From: Gloeocapsa sp. PCC 7428
GTDB taxonomy: Bacteria > Cyanobacteriota > Cyanobacteriia > Cyanobacteriales > Chroococcidiopsidaceae
Direction: 5' to 3'
Assembly (NCBI RefSeq): GCF_000317555.1
Contig: NC_019745.1
Location: 620,001 to 684,000 of the forward strand
DNA length: 64,000 nucleotides
The translations under genes were made by a program, and so were the position numbers. Positions 1 through 9,948 of this stretch are shown here, piece after piece (position 1 is the first letter of the stretch; each line of letters begins with the position of its first letter). Under the pieces are notes generated by a model. The model did no database searches. It was given only the letters and a program-made list of their open reading frames with translations, and was not told the DNA's origin.

Positions 1-502
1 TTAAACTGTAAGCATGACTAAAGTCACTGAGAATTCTTTCTACCATTAATTTAGTAGCGCCATAAGGATTTATGGGATTTTGCGGATGATCCTCGGTAAT
101 CGGAATTTGGTGTGGTACACCATAGGTAGCACAAGTAGAGGAAAAAACGAACTTATCTACAGAGGCTGCCAGCATGGCTTCTAGTAGAGTTAAAGTACCG
201 ATGACATTGTTGCGATAGTATTTCGCCGGTTCGGTTACTGACTCTCCTACATAAGCGTAAGCAGAAAAATGCATCACTGCTGCGATTTTTTTTGTGGCAA
301 AGAGTTCATCGAGTAGCGCGCGATCGTTCGTATCTCCAACGATTAGCTCTACCTGCAATTTTTCTACCAAATCTTGATGCCCATACACCAAGTTATCAAG
401 CACTACTACTTCATATCCAGCACGTTGCAGTGCCATTACTGCGTGGGAGCCGATGTAGCCTGCTCCTCCAGTAACTAAAATCGTCTGCTTAACTGGCAGC
501 AT
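1..502 (-). CDS. galE: UDP-glucose 4-epimerase, 5' part (3' end outside window)
   Basis: This is the N-terminal part (about 167 residues) of an extended-SDR UDP-glucose 4-epimerase, which interconverts UDP-glucose and UDP-galactose for surface polysaccharide and glycolipid synthesis. It begins at the ATG at 500-502. The NAD-binding glycine motif GGAGYIGSH lies about 12 residues in, followed by the family's LDNLVYGH segment, the SSTCATYG segment with the catalytic Ser/Thr, and the NPYGATK segment holding the catalytic Tyr-x-x-x-Lys. The gene reads leftward off the window edge, so the substrate-binding C-terminus is not visible. No partner gene is seen on its 5' side, where the next gene is a SET-domain protein on the same strand 337 bp away. 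Confidence 0.93.
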   Translation of the reverse strand, partial: MLPVKQTILVTGGAGYIGSHAVMALQRAGYEVVVLDNLVYGHQDLVEKLQVELIVGDTNDRALLDELFATKKIAAVMHFSAYAYVGESVTEPAKYYRNNVIGTLTLLEAMLAASVDKFVFSSTCATYGVPHQIPITEDHPQNPINPYGATKLMVERILSDFSHAYSL

Positions 503-838
503 TTGTTTTTTGACTTAGCAACTACTCACTACTGGTGCTAAGTATACCTGATACAGTAGTAGCACCTTCTACATTGTACTGAAAGTTGCAAGTTGACTAA
601 CTGGCTACCAATTTGTAACGCTTCTAACGTTCACGCAATTCAAGCAGAAATTTCAGATAACCTCCGTCGAAGTAGTCCACTGAGGTAAATAAGGTTAATT
701 TAGCAACCAATACGCTTGCGATTCGCACTCAGATAAGCAGTTGATCGCAGTCAAATTTACTATCCAAAGACAAAGACTACGTCTTTAAAAGTAAATTCTC
801 TATCTTGTATTAACTATCAGCGTTCAACTGATTGACTT
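503..838. other. Intergenic region upstream of galE
   Basis: This 336 bp stretch has no supportable gene. It must hold the galE promoter, but no clear -35/-10 pair stands out. A small perfect hairpin (AAAGAC, loop TAC, GTCTTT) lies near 775-790, just downstream of the SET gene, and could help end its transcript. It lacks a strong T tract, so I do not call it a terminator. Confidence 0.5.
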
Positions 839-1360
839 TCAATATTTTGCTGTAGCTGTTGATTCGTATTGGGTTGCAATAAAGTTTTGCACCACATTTA
901 ACTCTAAGTACTTACGTTTTACATGAGATGGTAAATGTTTAAAATCTTTAATAACTCTTCTACAATGTGTACTTCCACAACCACATTGCATAACCCAATA
1001 ATCTTCATCCATAGTTGTAGAATAGTCGAAGTATATCTCTTCGCCTGCGCGGATCTGTTTCAACGCTACTAGTTCTACATCATTTTTAATACCAGCATTA
1101 GGATCGCAAGAATGATTGACAAAACGACCTGGAGGTTCTAAATTGACATACAGATTTTTGCCTATTTGTAGTGGATCGCCTTCATATTTCGGAGCTTTTA
1201 AAACCGCTTTATCGAAATCGATAATATCCCCAGTAAATTCTAAGATTTTTTCTCCTAAAGCAATATTTTTTCTGGCGAAAAGTCCTTGACCAAATCTACT
1301 TTTAGCTATGTAGAACTTTTCATTTTTTGCCAAGCGGAAAATTTCAGATAATACTACCAT
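839..1360 (-). CDS. SET-domain lysine methyltransferase-like protein
   Basis: This 173-residue protein is a compact bacterial SET-domain protein. SET domains transfer methyl groups from S-adenosylmethionine to lysine side chains, and the substrate here is unknown. The RFGQGLFA motif near residues 22-29 fits the SAM-binding start of the fold. The NHSCDPN signature is at residues 82-88 and the catalytic tyrosine region IYFDYS ends near residue 114. A post-SET zinc cluster follows (Cys126, Cys128, Cys133, in CGCGSTHC). There are no signal peptide or membrane segments, so it is probably cytoplasmic. It stands alone between large intergenic gaps. The domain assignment is firm because the diagnostic motifs are intact; any statement about target proteins would be guesswork. 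Confidence 0.87.
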   Translation of the reverse strand: MVVLSEIFRLAKNEKFYIAKSRFGQGLFARKNIALGEKILEFTGDIIDFDKAVLKAPKYEGDPLQIGKNLYVNLEPPGRFVNHSCDPNAGIKNDVELVALKQIRAGEEIYFDYSTTMDEDYWVMQCGCGSTHCRRVIKDFKHLPSHVKRKYLELNVVQNFIATQYESTATAKY

Positions 1361-2102
1361 TTTTTATCCAAAAACTATGCTAGTTAGTGTGCAAATTGTT
1401 TTTCAGTCAGCAATGAAAACCTACTTTTCTGTCTTATCTCGGAAATGCCTTATTGATGAATCTATTACAGCTAATAAGTATGCTTTTCGTTTGCATATAC
1501 GGTTTTAAATATCAAAACATACTATTTTTTAAGAATTAATAACATCTAAGAATCTTGAAGATTAAACAAATTATTTCATGCTAATAAAAAATTAGCAGGC
1601 TCGTGTTTCAGCTTTAACAATGTGCTTGACAAAGTATTTTTCGCTGAACAAGGTCAATTTAACGCTATCTTTATTGAGATACAATCGTGAATTCACTGAT
1701 AGGGATTGAACTAAGTAAAAGCTTCGTTCAGTGTATTTACTGTCATTAATAAATATTTATACAAAATACTTAAGAAAACAATCGGCTAAATAAGTGTTTT
1801 GTCTACTTAATCGAGAGCTTATAAGCCAAAATAAACTATTACTATAGATTAGATATCAAAAAAATATTATATAAATTAAAATTAGTAAGTTTCAGATTTT
1901 AACAAATATGCCCCACGTAAAAACAATCGTAATTCTACGGATATCATAATAGTATCAATTACGCATTGTATGAAATTACCGTAAATGTACGGTAGTGAAA
2001 CGCAAGGTTTGATGGTTCTTTGAGTATTAGAAGTTTCAGAATTATATTTGAAAGTGGGGATGTGTTCTGCAAGCTTTTGATATAACCCCTTAGATTGCAC
2101 AC
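1361..2102. other. Long AT-rich intergenic region
   Basis: This 742 bp stretch separates the SET gene from the diguanylate cyclase/phosphodiesterase gene. It is clearly richer in A+T than its surroundings, contains no HIP1 octamer that I can see, and has no ORF with family resemblance. The only open frame of note (minus strand, 1882-2124) has an atypical composition and overlaps the start of the next gene, so I do not treat it as a gene. The region must contain divergent promoters for both neighbours. Confidence 0.5.
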
Positions 2103-5100
2103 ATGACACTTCGGAAAAAAACACTATTACTAATCGCTGTCACGCTCATTAGTCTAATTGGGGTTATCTATGCTACATCATCAACTATTTTATTACGTGG
2201 TTTTTCGAGATTAGAAGCGGAAGATACTCGCTACAACGTTAGAAGAGTGCAGGAAGCTTTATCTGATGAAATTGCCAAACTAAGTTTAACAACACGCGAC
2301 TGGGCAGAATGGGACGAAACATACGCGTTTGTAGAAGATGCAAATCGGCAATACATTGCGACTTATCTTAGTAATGTCAGCATCAATCGGTTGAAGCTAA
2401 ATTTGATGCTTTACGTTGATGCTTCTAGGAGAATTATTTTTGATAAAGGATACGACTTAGAACGTAAAGAAGCGATATATCTTTTACCCAACTTTCAAAA
2501 ACATCTTGCAGCAAAAACCGTTCTAGAACACTCAAGTATCAAAAGTTCGATATCAGGGCTAGTAATGCTACCTGAAGGTGCGATGATGATTGCCTCAAGA
2601 CCGATTCTTAATAGTGAGAGTCGTGGTCCGATTCGAGGAACACTAATCATGGGTCGTTACTTGAATAATTTGGCGATCGCAAAACTAGCTGAAAAAACTC
2701 ATTTATCGTTGAGGATGTATCGCTTTGACGATATACAAGTACCGCCGGATATTCAACGCGTGCGTTCTGCTTTTAGAGACTTACCCAAAGAGTCTATTTT
2801 AGTACTACCACTCGATGAACAAACGATCGCTGGCTACACGATTATTCAAGATATCTATGGCAATCCAGCACTACTACTCTGTGTGGATGCGCCAAGATTA
2901 ATTTATCAACAAGGTAAAGCGAGTATTCGTCATCTTCTATTATCTTTGGCGATCGTCGGGTTAATGTTTGCCGTTGCCACACTGTTGTTAATAGAAAAGC
3001 TGATCTTGTCACGGCTATCGCGGTTAAGTGCGGATGTTCATAGTATTGGCAGAAGTGGCGATCTCGCCGCCCGCGTATTTCCGATTAGTGGGCGAGACGA
3101 ACTATCCGGCTTAGCAGGTACAATCAATGAAATGTTAGAAGCGTTGGAACACTCGATTGAAGAGCAACGCCAAAGCGAAGAACGCTATCACAGATACGAT
3201 AAAGTTCTTGCTGAGCTAGCAAAGCACAAAATGCTCGATTGCAGCGATTTACACGTTAATTTACAAGAAATTACTGAAGCTGCTGCACACACATTAGCAG
3301 TAGAACGCGTTGGAGTGTGGTTATACGATGACGAACTTTACAAAAAACTGCTTTGCATTGACCTATATCGCAAAAGTATTGACGAGCATTCTCAAGGTGC
3401 AGAATTAGCCGCAGCCCATTATCCTACTTACTTTGAAGCGTTGCAAGAAGAACGAACGATCGCAGCTTGTGATGCACACTCCGATCCCCGCACAAAAGAA
3501 CTCGCAAGATTGTATCTCTATACCAATAGTATTGTCTCAATGTTGGATGCACCCATTTGGCTGGGCGGACAGATGGTGGGAGTCGTGTGTCACGAACACG
3601 TAGATTCTATGCGTCACTGGAGTATTGAGGAAAAAAATTTTGCAGCTTCCATCGCTGATTTAGTCTCAGTGACTTTAGAAGCGTGCGAACGGAAGCGATC
3701 GCAAGAAGCATTACGCAAAGCGCACGATGACTTAGAAATTCGAGTACGCGAAAGAACTGCGGAACTAGCACAAATTAACCAAGAATTACAAGCAGAAATT
3801 ACGGAACGGACGCTAGCAGAAGAAAAATTACTCTACGAAGCTTTTCATGATTCGCTCACAGGTTTACCTAACCGAACATTATTCATGCAGCGATTAGGAC
3901 ACGCTTTAGTTCGTGCCAAAAGACGTAGTAATTATTTATTTGCTGTCTTATTTTTAGACTTAGATCGCTTCAAATTGGTTAATGACAGTCTTGGTCACTT
4001 AGTTGGCGATCAACTATTGATTGCTTTCGTCCGTAGATTGGAAGTTTGTTTGCGCTCCACAGATACCGTTGCTCGCTTAGGTGGTGATGAGTTCGTCATC
4101 TTGCTTGATGATATGAAAGATATTAAAGACGCAACTCTAGTAGCCGAGCGAATTCAAAGAGAACTCATACTACCATTTAACCTGGACGGACACGAAGTTT
4201 TCATCACCACAAGTATTGGAATTGCCCTGAGTACAACTGGCTACGACCAAGCAGAAGATATCCTGCGTGATGCTGATACTGTTATGTATCGTGCTAAATC
4301 GCTTGGTAAGGCGCGTCATGCTGTATTTGACAAAGATATGCATACGCGCGCAGTATCATTATTGCAATTAGAAAATGACCTACGACGCGCTGTAGAACGT
4401 CAAGAATTACTTATTTACTATCAACCAATCGTCTCGCTACATAACAATAGAATTAGAGGTTTTGAAGCATTGCTGCGGTGGAACCATCCAACGCGCGGTA
4501 TGATCTCACCCGCAGAATTTATCCCTGTTGCTGAAGAAACAGGCTTGATTATTCCTATCGGCTACTGGGTACTGCATCAAGCTTGTCACCAGACACGTAT
4601 TTGGCAAGAACAATTTACAGCTATCCCACCTTTAACAATTAATGTTAATTGTTCGGGTAAACAGTTCGCCCAACCCGACTTAACTAAACAAATTGACCGC
4701 ATTTTACACGAGACTGGCTTAAATGGGGTAAGTTTAAATATCGAAATTACAGAAAGTATCTTAATCGAAAATGCAGACTTAGCAGCGAAGATGTTGCTGC
4801 AATTAAAAAATCTAGGAATTCAATTATACATTGATGACTTTGGTACAGGCTATTCTTCGCTCAGTTATCTCCATAACTTTCCCATTAATGCCTTGAAAAT
4901 TGACCGTTCTTTTATTAAACGAATGGGAAGTACTAATGAAAAGCATGAATTAGTCTATACTATTACACAAATGGCTCACAACTTAAATATGAATGTTGTT
5001 GCCGAAGGAATTGAAACTTCTGAGCAACTTAGGCAGCTTCAAGATATGAGATGTGAGTACGGTCAAGGTTTTTTGTTTTCTCAACCCTTACAACAAGAAG

Positions 5101-5138
5101 CAGCAACTGCCTTAATTCAAAGCAGTGTCTGCGTATAA
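2103..5138 (+). CDS. Membrane sensor with CHASE4, HAMP, GAF, GGDEF and EAL domains
   Basis: This 1011-residue protein has the architecture of an enzyme that makes and/or degrades cyclic di-GMP in response to an external signal. A membrane segment (residues about 7-29) leads into a CHASE4-like extracytoplasmic sensor, followed by a second membrane segment (about 280-302) and a HAMP linker. A GAF domain covers about 385-535 and a coiled coil about 540-580. The cyclase domain has an intact GGDEF motif at 660-664, preceded by an RSTD inhibitory-site motif. The phosphodiesterase domain has an intact EAL at 788-790 and DDFGTGYSSL downstream. Both active sites look complete, so the net activity cannot be predicted. 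The ATG start has only a weak ribosome site. It is probably monocistronic. Confidence 0.93.
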   Translation: MTLRKKTLLLIAVTLISLIGVIYATSSTILLRGFSRLEAEDTRYNVRRVQEALSDEIAKLSLTTRDWAEWDETYAFVEDANRQYIATYLSNVSINRLKLNLMLYVDASRRIIFDKGYDLERKEAIYLLPNFQKHLAAKTVLEHSSIKSSISGLVMLPEGAMMIASRPILNSESRGPIRGTLIMGRYLNNLAIAKLAEKTHLSLRMYRFDDIQVPPDIQRVRSAFRDLPKESILVLPLDEQTIAGYTIIQDIYGNPALLLCVDAPRLIYQQGKASIRHLLLSLAIVGLMFAVATLLLIEKLILSRLSRLSADVHSIGRSGDLAARVFPISGRDELSGLAGTINEMLEALEHSIEEQRQSEERYHRYDKVLAELAKHKMLDCSDLHVNLQEITEAAAHTLAVERVGVWLYDDELYKKLLCIDLYRKSIDEHSQGAELAAAHYPTYFEALQEERTIAACDAHSDPRTKELARLYLYTNSIVSMLDAPIWLGGQMVGVVCHEHVDSMRHWSIEEKNFAASIADLVSVTLEACERKRSQEALRKAHDDLEIRVRERTAELAQINQELQAEITERTLAEEKLLYEAFHDSLTGLPNRTLFMQRLGHALVRAKRRSNYLFAVLFLDLDRFKLVNDSLGHLVGDQLLIAFVRRLEVCLRSTDTVARLGGDEFVILLDDMKDIKDATLVAERIQRELILPFNLDGHEVFITTSIGIALSTTGYDQAEDILRDADTVMYRAKSLGKARHAVFDKDMHTRAVSLLQLENDLRRAVERQELLIYYQPIVSLHNNRIRGFEALLRWNHPTRGMISPAEFIPVAEETGLIIPIGYWVLHQACHQTRIWQEQFTAIPPLTINVNCSGKQFAQPDLTKQIDRILHETGLNGVSLNIEITESILIENADLAAKMLLQLKNLGIQLYIDDFGTGYSSLSYLHNFPINALKIDRSFIKRMGSTNEKHELVYTITQMAHNLNMNVVAEGIETSEQLRQLQDMRCEYGQGFLFSQPLQQEAATALIQSSVCV

Positions 5139-5168
5139 AATAAATTGGTATTGTTACGCTGGTATTAG

Positions 5169-5217
5169 TGGTTAGTGAATAGTTACTAGTCACCCTTCAC
5201 CTTTACTAACCATTTTT
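5169..5217 (+). terminator. Putative terminator of the GGDEF/EAL gene
   Basis: An 8 bp perfect stem (TGGTTAGT at 5169-5176, ACTAACCA at 5205-5212) is followed at once by TTTTT. The loop is long (28 nt) but contains a nested GTGA/TCAC pairing. It lies 30 bp past the stop codon, in the right place and orientation for an intrinsic terminator between convergent genes. Confidence 0.45.
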
Positions 5218-5271
5218 GGTATAGCAGAGGTCAGAGATCAGTTGACATTGAAGAAAGTGTGGGAAGACTTT

Positions 5272-5292
5272 GTCAACTGTCAACTGTCAACT
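5272..5292. repeat. Heptamer tandem repeat GTCAACT x3
   Basis: Three perfect head-to-tail copies of GTCAACT lie in the convergent gap between the GGDEF/EAL gene and tex. A reverse-oriented partial copy (AGTTGAC) lies about 30 bp upstream. It belongs to the short tandem repetitive class common in cyanobacterial intergenic DNA. Confidence 0.75.
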
Positions 5293-5339
5293 TAGCGTGT
5301 TCGATGTCCTAACTATACCTTCGACTGCTATACAACTAA

Positions 5340-7532
5340 TCAACCGGATTTGATATGAGTATTACTTTTGATTGCTTTCATTGATAAACTAATCCGTTTT
5401 TGTTTTTCGTTAACGTCTAAAACTTTCACGCGCACAATTTGCCCGACTTTCACAATTTGTTTAGGATCGCTGACAAAACGCTCGGATAGTTGAGAAATAT
5501 GAACTAAACCATTTTCGTGAACACCAATATCTACGAAAGCACCAAAGTTAGCAACGTTTGTCACGATACCTTCTAGTTCCATACCAACCTTGAGATCGGT
5601 AATTTCTTTAATTCCTTGCTTGAAAGTAGCGTACTTAAATTCGGCGCGCGGATCTCTTCCTGGTTTTTCTAATTCGTTAATGATATCGCGTAGTGTAGGT
5701 TCGCCAATGGTCGCGGTTACATATTTTTTCAATGAAATTGATTTGAGCTTTTGAGCGCTTTGAGTAATATTGACAGGAGATATATTTAAATCTGCGGCGA
5801 TCGCTTCGACAACACCGTAACTTTCAGGATGAACAGCGGTATTATCTAAAGGATTTTTCCCGCCACGAATTCGCAAAAAACCCGCAGCTTGCTCAAAAGC
5901 TTTTGGTCCTAATTTAGGAACTTTCAATAACTCGCGGCGCTGTTTAAAAGCACCGTTTTGATTGCGATAGGCAACAATATTATTAGCAACTGTCGCACTA
6001 ATTCCCGCGACAAAAGTTAATAACTCTTTAGAAGCAGTATTCAAATCTACACCAACGTAGTTAACACAGCTTTCTACGGTTTCATCAAGCTTCTTTTTAA
6101 GTAATTTTTGATCGACATCGTGTTGATATTGTCCAACACCGATTGACTTGGGATCAATTTTTACTAATTCGGCTAAAGGGTCTTGTAAGCGGCGACCAAT
6201 ACTAATTGCACCGCGTACAGTAACATCAAGATCGGGAAATTCTGCAAGCGCAACTTGACTTGCTGAGTAAATCGATGCGCCCGACTCATTGACGATAACT
6301 TTAATTGGCTTGCGTTCGATTGTTGCTAACACTTCTGACACAAATTCATCGGTTTCGCGGCTAGCTGTACCATTACCAATTGCAATGAGTTCAATTTTAT
6401 ATTTTTCGATTAACTTTTTTAGTGTATTTGCGGCTTGCGATCGCTCGTTTGCTGAAGCATGAGGAAAAATCGCTTGATATTCTAAAAACTTTCCTGTCTC
6501 GTCTAACACAGCAACTTTACACCCAGTACGAAATCCAGGATCGATTGCGAGTGTGGGTTTCATTCCTGCTGGTGGCGATAGGAGTAATTCTCTTAAATTT
6601 GTTTCAAACGTTTTAATCGATTCGATATCAGCTTCGGCTTTCTTTTGGGCAATAACTTCACCGATTAAGGAAGCTTTCATCAAGCGGTTAAATGCATCTT
6701 TGAGCATTGCGCGATAAAATTCGCGAATTTCGGGAACTTTAGTTTTGATTTCTTGTGCGGCTAAAGTCGCGAGAACCTCGGAGTCATCGAAAGCAAGTTC
6801 CAAATCTAGTACTTTTTCATTTTCACCCCGTAGGAGTGCTAGGAGACTATGCGGGGCGATCGCTTTTACACTAACAGTAAAATCTCGGTAAGTTTCAAAC
6901 TTAGTGGTTCCTTCAGGATACTCCTTTTTGATTTGAGATTTAAATACGCCGTTTTGAAGGAGATAATCTCTAATATATGCGCGTAAATCGGCTTTCTCGG
7001 AAACTTCTTCAGCTAGAATATCTCCTGCACCGCTTAACGCTTCTGCAACCGTTTTAACGTCTTTTTCCTCAGAAATATAATCTACTGCGACTTTTTCTAG
7101 CGAAGCGATCGCTGCATTTCGTGAATTTAAAGATTTAATATGTTGTGCTAGTGGTTCTAACCCCTTTTCTCGCGCGATCGTTGCTTTTGTCCGGCGTTTT
7201 GGTCGATACGGAAGATATAAGTCTTCTAATTCGGTTTTTTGCAGACAGGTTTCGATTTTGTGTTTTAGTTCATCTGTGAGTTTGCCAGCGGAAGCGATCG
7301 CATCTAAAATTGTTGTCTTTCTTGCTTCTAATTCTGTTAAATATGTGTACCTTTCCGCTAAGTCGCGCAGTTGGACTTCATTCATCTCGCCAGTGCGTTC
7401 TTTGCGGTAACGCGCAATAAAAGGAATTGTCGCACCTTCGGCAAATAATTCAAGTGCGTTTTCGACTTGGAAAGGCTTTAATGATAACTCTTGTGCTAAA
7501 ACTTGCGGAATATTCAACATTAGGCGTGTCAT
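5340..7532 (-). CDS. tex: Tex-family RNA-binding transcription accessory protein
   Basis: This 730-residue protein is a full-length Tex protein, related to eukaryotic Spt6, which binds nucleic acid and associates with the transcription machinery. The order matches the family: an N-terminal helical region with FIARYRKERTGEMNE near residue 40, a YqgF-like RNase H fold in the middle (LAIDPGFRTGCKVAVLD), helix-hairpin-helix modules, and a C-terminal S1 RNA-binding domain (EGIVTNVANFGAFVDIGVHENGLVH is the recognisable span, followed by the usual KVLDVNEKQKRISLSMK). Length is slightly under the common 720-780 range and no lesion is seen. It is convergent with the upstream sensor gene and divergent from mnmE, with 104 bp between the tex and mnmE starts. 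Confidence 0.95.
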   Translation of the reverse strand: MTRLMLNIPQVLAQELSLKPFQVENALELFAEGATIPFIARYRKERTGEMNEVQLRDLAERYTYLTELEARKTTILDAIASAGKLTDELKHKIETCLQKTELEDLYLPYRPKRRTKATIAREKGLEPLAQHIKSLNSRNAAIASLEKVAVDYISEEKDVKTVAEALSGAGDILAEEVSEKADLRAYIRDYLLQNGVFKSQIKKEYPEGTTKFETYRDFTVSVKAIAPHSLLALLRGENEKVLDLELAFDDSEVLATLAAQEIKTKVPEIREFYRAMLKDAFNRLMKASLIGEVIAQKKAEADIESIKTFETNLRELLLSPPAGMKPTLAIDPGFRTGCKVAVLDETGKFLEYQAIFPHASANERSQAANTLKKLIEKYKIELIAIGNGTASRETDEFVSEVLATIERKPIKVIVNESGASIYSASQVALAEFPDLDVTVRGAISIGRRLQDPLAELVKIDPKSIGVGQYQHDVDQKLLKKKLDETVESCVNYVGVDLNTASKELLTFVAGISATVANNIVAYRNQNGAFKQRRELLKVPKLGPKAFEQAAGFLRIRGGKNPLDNTAVHPESYGVVEAIAADLNISPVNITQSAQKLKSISLKKYVTATIGEPTLRDIINELEKPGRDPRAEFKYATFKQGIKEITDLKVGMELEGIVTNVANFGAFVDIGVHENGLVHISQLSERFVSDPKQIVKVGQIVRVKVLDVNEKQKRISLSMKAIKSNTHIKSG

Positions 7533-7570
7533 TGCAACAGCAGATTACAAACTATCAAGACAAATTCCCT

Positions 7571-7600
7571 AATCTCCGATCTCTGACCTCCGACCTCTCC
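7571..7600. repeat. Degenerate GACCTCT/GACCTCC heptamer array
   Basis: About four imperfect heptamer units related to TGACCTC lie in the divergent gap between tex and mnmE. The same unit, in either orientation, occurs near 5228, 14741, 17531, 20143 and 50387. Confidence 0.6.
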
Positions 7601-7635
7601 TAAAATAGTTCAAAGAACTTAGGTTCAACAACAGC

Positions 7636-9015
7636 GTGACATACGAGGGATTAGGAACAACGATCGCGGCGATCGCAACTGCTATTGTGCCACAACAAGG
7701 CAGTGTGGGAATTGTGCGGGTATCTGGTACGGAAAGCCTGGCGATTGCCCAAGCTTTATTTCAAGCCCCTGGGCGACAAGTTTGGGAATCACACCGTATT
7801 CTCTATGGTTATATCCGCGATCCCCAAACAAAACAAGTTGTCGATGAAGCACTTCTACTGATTATGCAAGCACCGCGATCTTATACACGTGAAGACGTTG
7901 TAGAGTTTCATTGTCATGGTGGCATAATGGCAGTGCAGCAGGTATTACAGTTGTGTTTAGTACAAGGAGCAAAACTCGCGCAACCTGGAGAATTTACCTT
8001 ACGCGCCTTTCTCAATGGCAGACTCGACCTAACTCAAGCCGAAAGCATTGCTGATTTAGTCGGAGCGCGATCGCCACAAGCTGCTCAAACTGCGTTAGCT
8101 GGGTTGCAAGGCAAACTAGCGCATCCGATTCGCGATTTGCGCGCGAGATGTTTAGATATTCTCGCAGAAATTGAAGCCCGTATTGATTTTGAGGAAGATT
8201 TACCGCCGTTGGATTGTAATGAAATAGTATCACAACTTGCAGAAGTTTTAGCACAAGTGACAAAAATATTAGCAACAGCAGATCGCGGTGAATTGTTGCG
8301 GAGTGGCTTAAAAGTTGCGATTGTCGGGCGTCCGAATGTGGGAAAATCAAGTTTACTCAATGCGTGGAGTCGCAGCGATCGCGCGATCGTGACCGATTTA
8401 CCAGGGACAACGCGCGATGTTGTCGAGTCGCAGTTAGTCGTTGGTGGTATTCCAATACAAGTGTTAGACACTGCTGGCATTCGCGCTACGGAAGATCAAG
8501 TAGAGAAAATTGGCGTTGAGCGATCGCTTACTAGCGCTGCTGCGGCTGATTTGGTATTGCTGACTATCGATGCGGCTGCGGGTTGGACTGCGGCGGATGC
8601 AGAAATTTATCAAAAAGTGCAACATCGTCCGTTGATCTTAGTCATTAATAAAACTGACTTAGCTTCAGCAGAAGCCGTAAACTATCCAGACGATATCAGT
8701 TATGTCGTGACAACTGCGGCTGCTAAAAATCAAGGTATTGAAAATTTGGAACAAGTTATTTTAACGACAGTCCAAACCGGAAAAGTTCACTCAGCCGATA
8801 CCGACTTAGCAATTAATCAGCGTCAAGCCGCTGCACTTACCCGTGCCAAAGCTTCTTTAGAACAAGTACAAACCACAATCAAACAGCAATTACCTTTAGA
8901 TTTTTGGACGATTGATTTGCGAGGGGCGATTCAAGCTTTAGGAGAAATTACCGGAGAAGAAGTTACCGAATCCGTTCTCGATCGGATTTTTAGTCGGTTT
9001 TGTATTGGAAAGTAG
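7636..9015 (+). CDS. mnmE: tRNA uridine-5-carboxymethylaminomethyl modification GTPase MnmE
   Basis: This 459-residue GTPase works with MnmG to modify the wobble uridine of several tRNAs. An N-terminal tetrahydrofolate-binding domain ([20 protein letters not shown] near the start) and a helical domain surround a Ras-like G domain. G1 is GRPNVGKS at residues 231-238, followed by the [10 protein letters not shown] switch region, DTAG and NKTD. The chain ends in the conserved CIGK, whose cysteine is characteristic of the family. Start is the GTG at 7636. Length matches the family exactly. mnmG is not in this window, so the partner is encoded elsewhere. Confidence 0.97.
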   Translation: MTYEGLGTTIAAIATAIVPQQGSVGIVRVSGTESLAIAQALFQAPGRQVWESHRILYGYIRDPQTKQVVDEALLLIMQAPRSYTREDVVEFHCHGGIMAVQQVLQLCLVQGAKLAQPGEFTLRAFLNGRLDLTQAESIADLVGARSPQAAQTALAGLQGKLAHPIRDLRARCLDILAEIEARIDFEEDLPPLDCNEIVSQLAEVLAQVTKILATADRGELLRSGLKVAIVGRPNVGKSSLLNAWSRSDRAIVTDLPGTTRDVVESQLVVGGIPIQVLDTAGIRATEDQVEKIGVERSLTSAAAADLVLLTIDAAAGWTAADAEIYQKVQHRPLILVINKTDLASAEAVNYPDDISYVVTTAAAKNQGIENLEQVILTTVQTGKVHSADTDLAINQRQAAALTRAKASLEQVQTTIKQQLPLDFWTIDLRGAIQALGEITGEEVTESVLDRIFSRFCIGK

Positions 9016-9282
9016 TTTATTTAATTTGTCTAAATATTTGGATTGTTTGTGTGGCTTGGTGATAGGTAATTGGCAATAGGAATATTTTTAATAAGTAACT
9101 CAAATCGCTCTAGTTCTTGATTTATAGCAATGGTCAATAGGATTAGGATATGATGGAAGCTCAGAACATTGTCTTGTAAAGTTTGCTCAACAGAGGAAAC
9201 CTCCGCACGCAACGCAAACCGCTGCTTCAACTAGCTTTTAATTCTGACCTCTCCCTGGTATAATTCCAGTAAACATCATATC
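9016..9282. repeat. Intergenic segment with a GGAGG/CCTCC palindromic element
   Basis: The gap between mnmE and the Uma2 gene carries a short palindrome-like element (AGAGGAAACCTCCGCACG, 9193-9210). Related elements occur at 16183-16200 and 26258-26272. An open frame on the minus strand (9030-9230) runs through the element and shows no family resemblance, so it is not called. Confidence 0.5.
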
Positions 9283-9861
9283 TCAAGCATTAAAATCGAT
9301 GCTTTCATAAATTTCAGCAATTTGAATTTGAAAATCAAAAGCATTAAAAGACAGCGTTACTGTGGGATCTTCGTATTCTGAAAGTAGCCATTGATGCGCC
9401 GCAGTCTTGATATAGTGTTCAACATGAATGCTGTATTGATCGATTAGTAAATATTCGCAGAAATTATCAATAGTGCGGTAGGCAACAAACTTTTCGCCGC
9501 GATCGTAATCTTGCGTTGATTTAGATAAAACTTCAGCAATCATTACGGGATTGGTAATAGTATCGTTGCGTCCTGTTTGTAGTTGTAATGGACGGGGTAC
9601 AACCATAACATCAGGATAAGTGTAGAGATTGCGCTCAGGAATCCACAGTCGCTGATCGGCATAAAATGTTCGATATGGTTTTCCTTTGAGCGCGAGTTTC
9701 AGAAGAACATAGAGGTTACCTGCAATATCATTATGGTTAGGCGTTCCTCCAGTCATAAGCCTAATTTCTCCATTCACATATTCGTGACGTTCTTCTGAGG
9801 TAACTTCAATGTTTAGGTATTCTTCGTCGGTGTAGGTGCGTTGTTCAAGTGCTTGTGTCAT
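9283..9861 (-). CDS. Uma2-family (PD-(D/E)XK-like) protein
   Basis: This 192-residue protein belongs to the Uma2 (DUF820) family, which is greatly expanded in cyanobacteria and has a restriction-endonuclease-like fold. Visible landmarks are EEYLNIEVTSEERHEYVNGE near residue 14, the DQRLWIPERNLYTYPDVMVV segment (the acidic PD core), MIAEVLSKSTQDYDRGEKF with the E-x-x-S-x-S-T core, and YRTIDNFCEYLLIDQ. The gene appears intact. Nuclease activity has been proposed for the fold but the biological role is unknown. It stands alone between mnmE and the SagB-like gene. Confidence 0.88.
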   Translation of the reverse strand: MTQALEQRTYTDEEYLNIEVTSEERHEYVNGEIRLMTGGTPNHNDIAGNLYVLLKLALKGKPYRTFYADQRLWIPERNLYTYPDVMVVPRPLQLQTGRNDTITNPVMIAEVLSKSTQDYDRGEKFVAYRTIDNFCEYLLIDQYSIHVEHYIKTAAHQWLLSEYEDPTVTLSFNAFDFQIQIAEIYESIDFNA

Positions 9862-9948
9862 TGTATTTTTGCTCCAATGCTCTAAGCTGTTAATTTAATT
9901 TATGCGATCGCTTTAGTTTAGTAATCTCTATACGTCTAAGCTAATTTG

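Noticed and set aside
1882..2124. Minus-strand open frame of 80 codons upstream of the GGDEF/EAL gene
   Set aside because: It overlaps the start of a well-supported gene on the other strand, has an atypical composition and shows no family resemblance.
9030..9230. Minus-strand open frame of 66 codons after mnmE
   Set aside because: Its N-terminus is encoded by a dispersed palindromic repeat (the same AEVSSVE string appears in the tail of aroH), and nothing else in it looks conserved.
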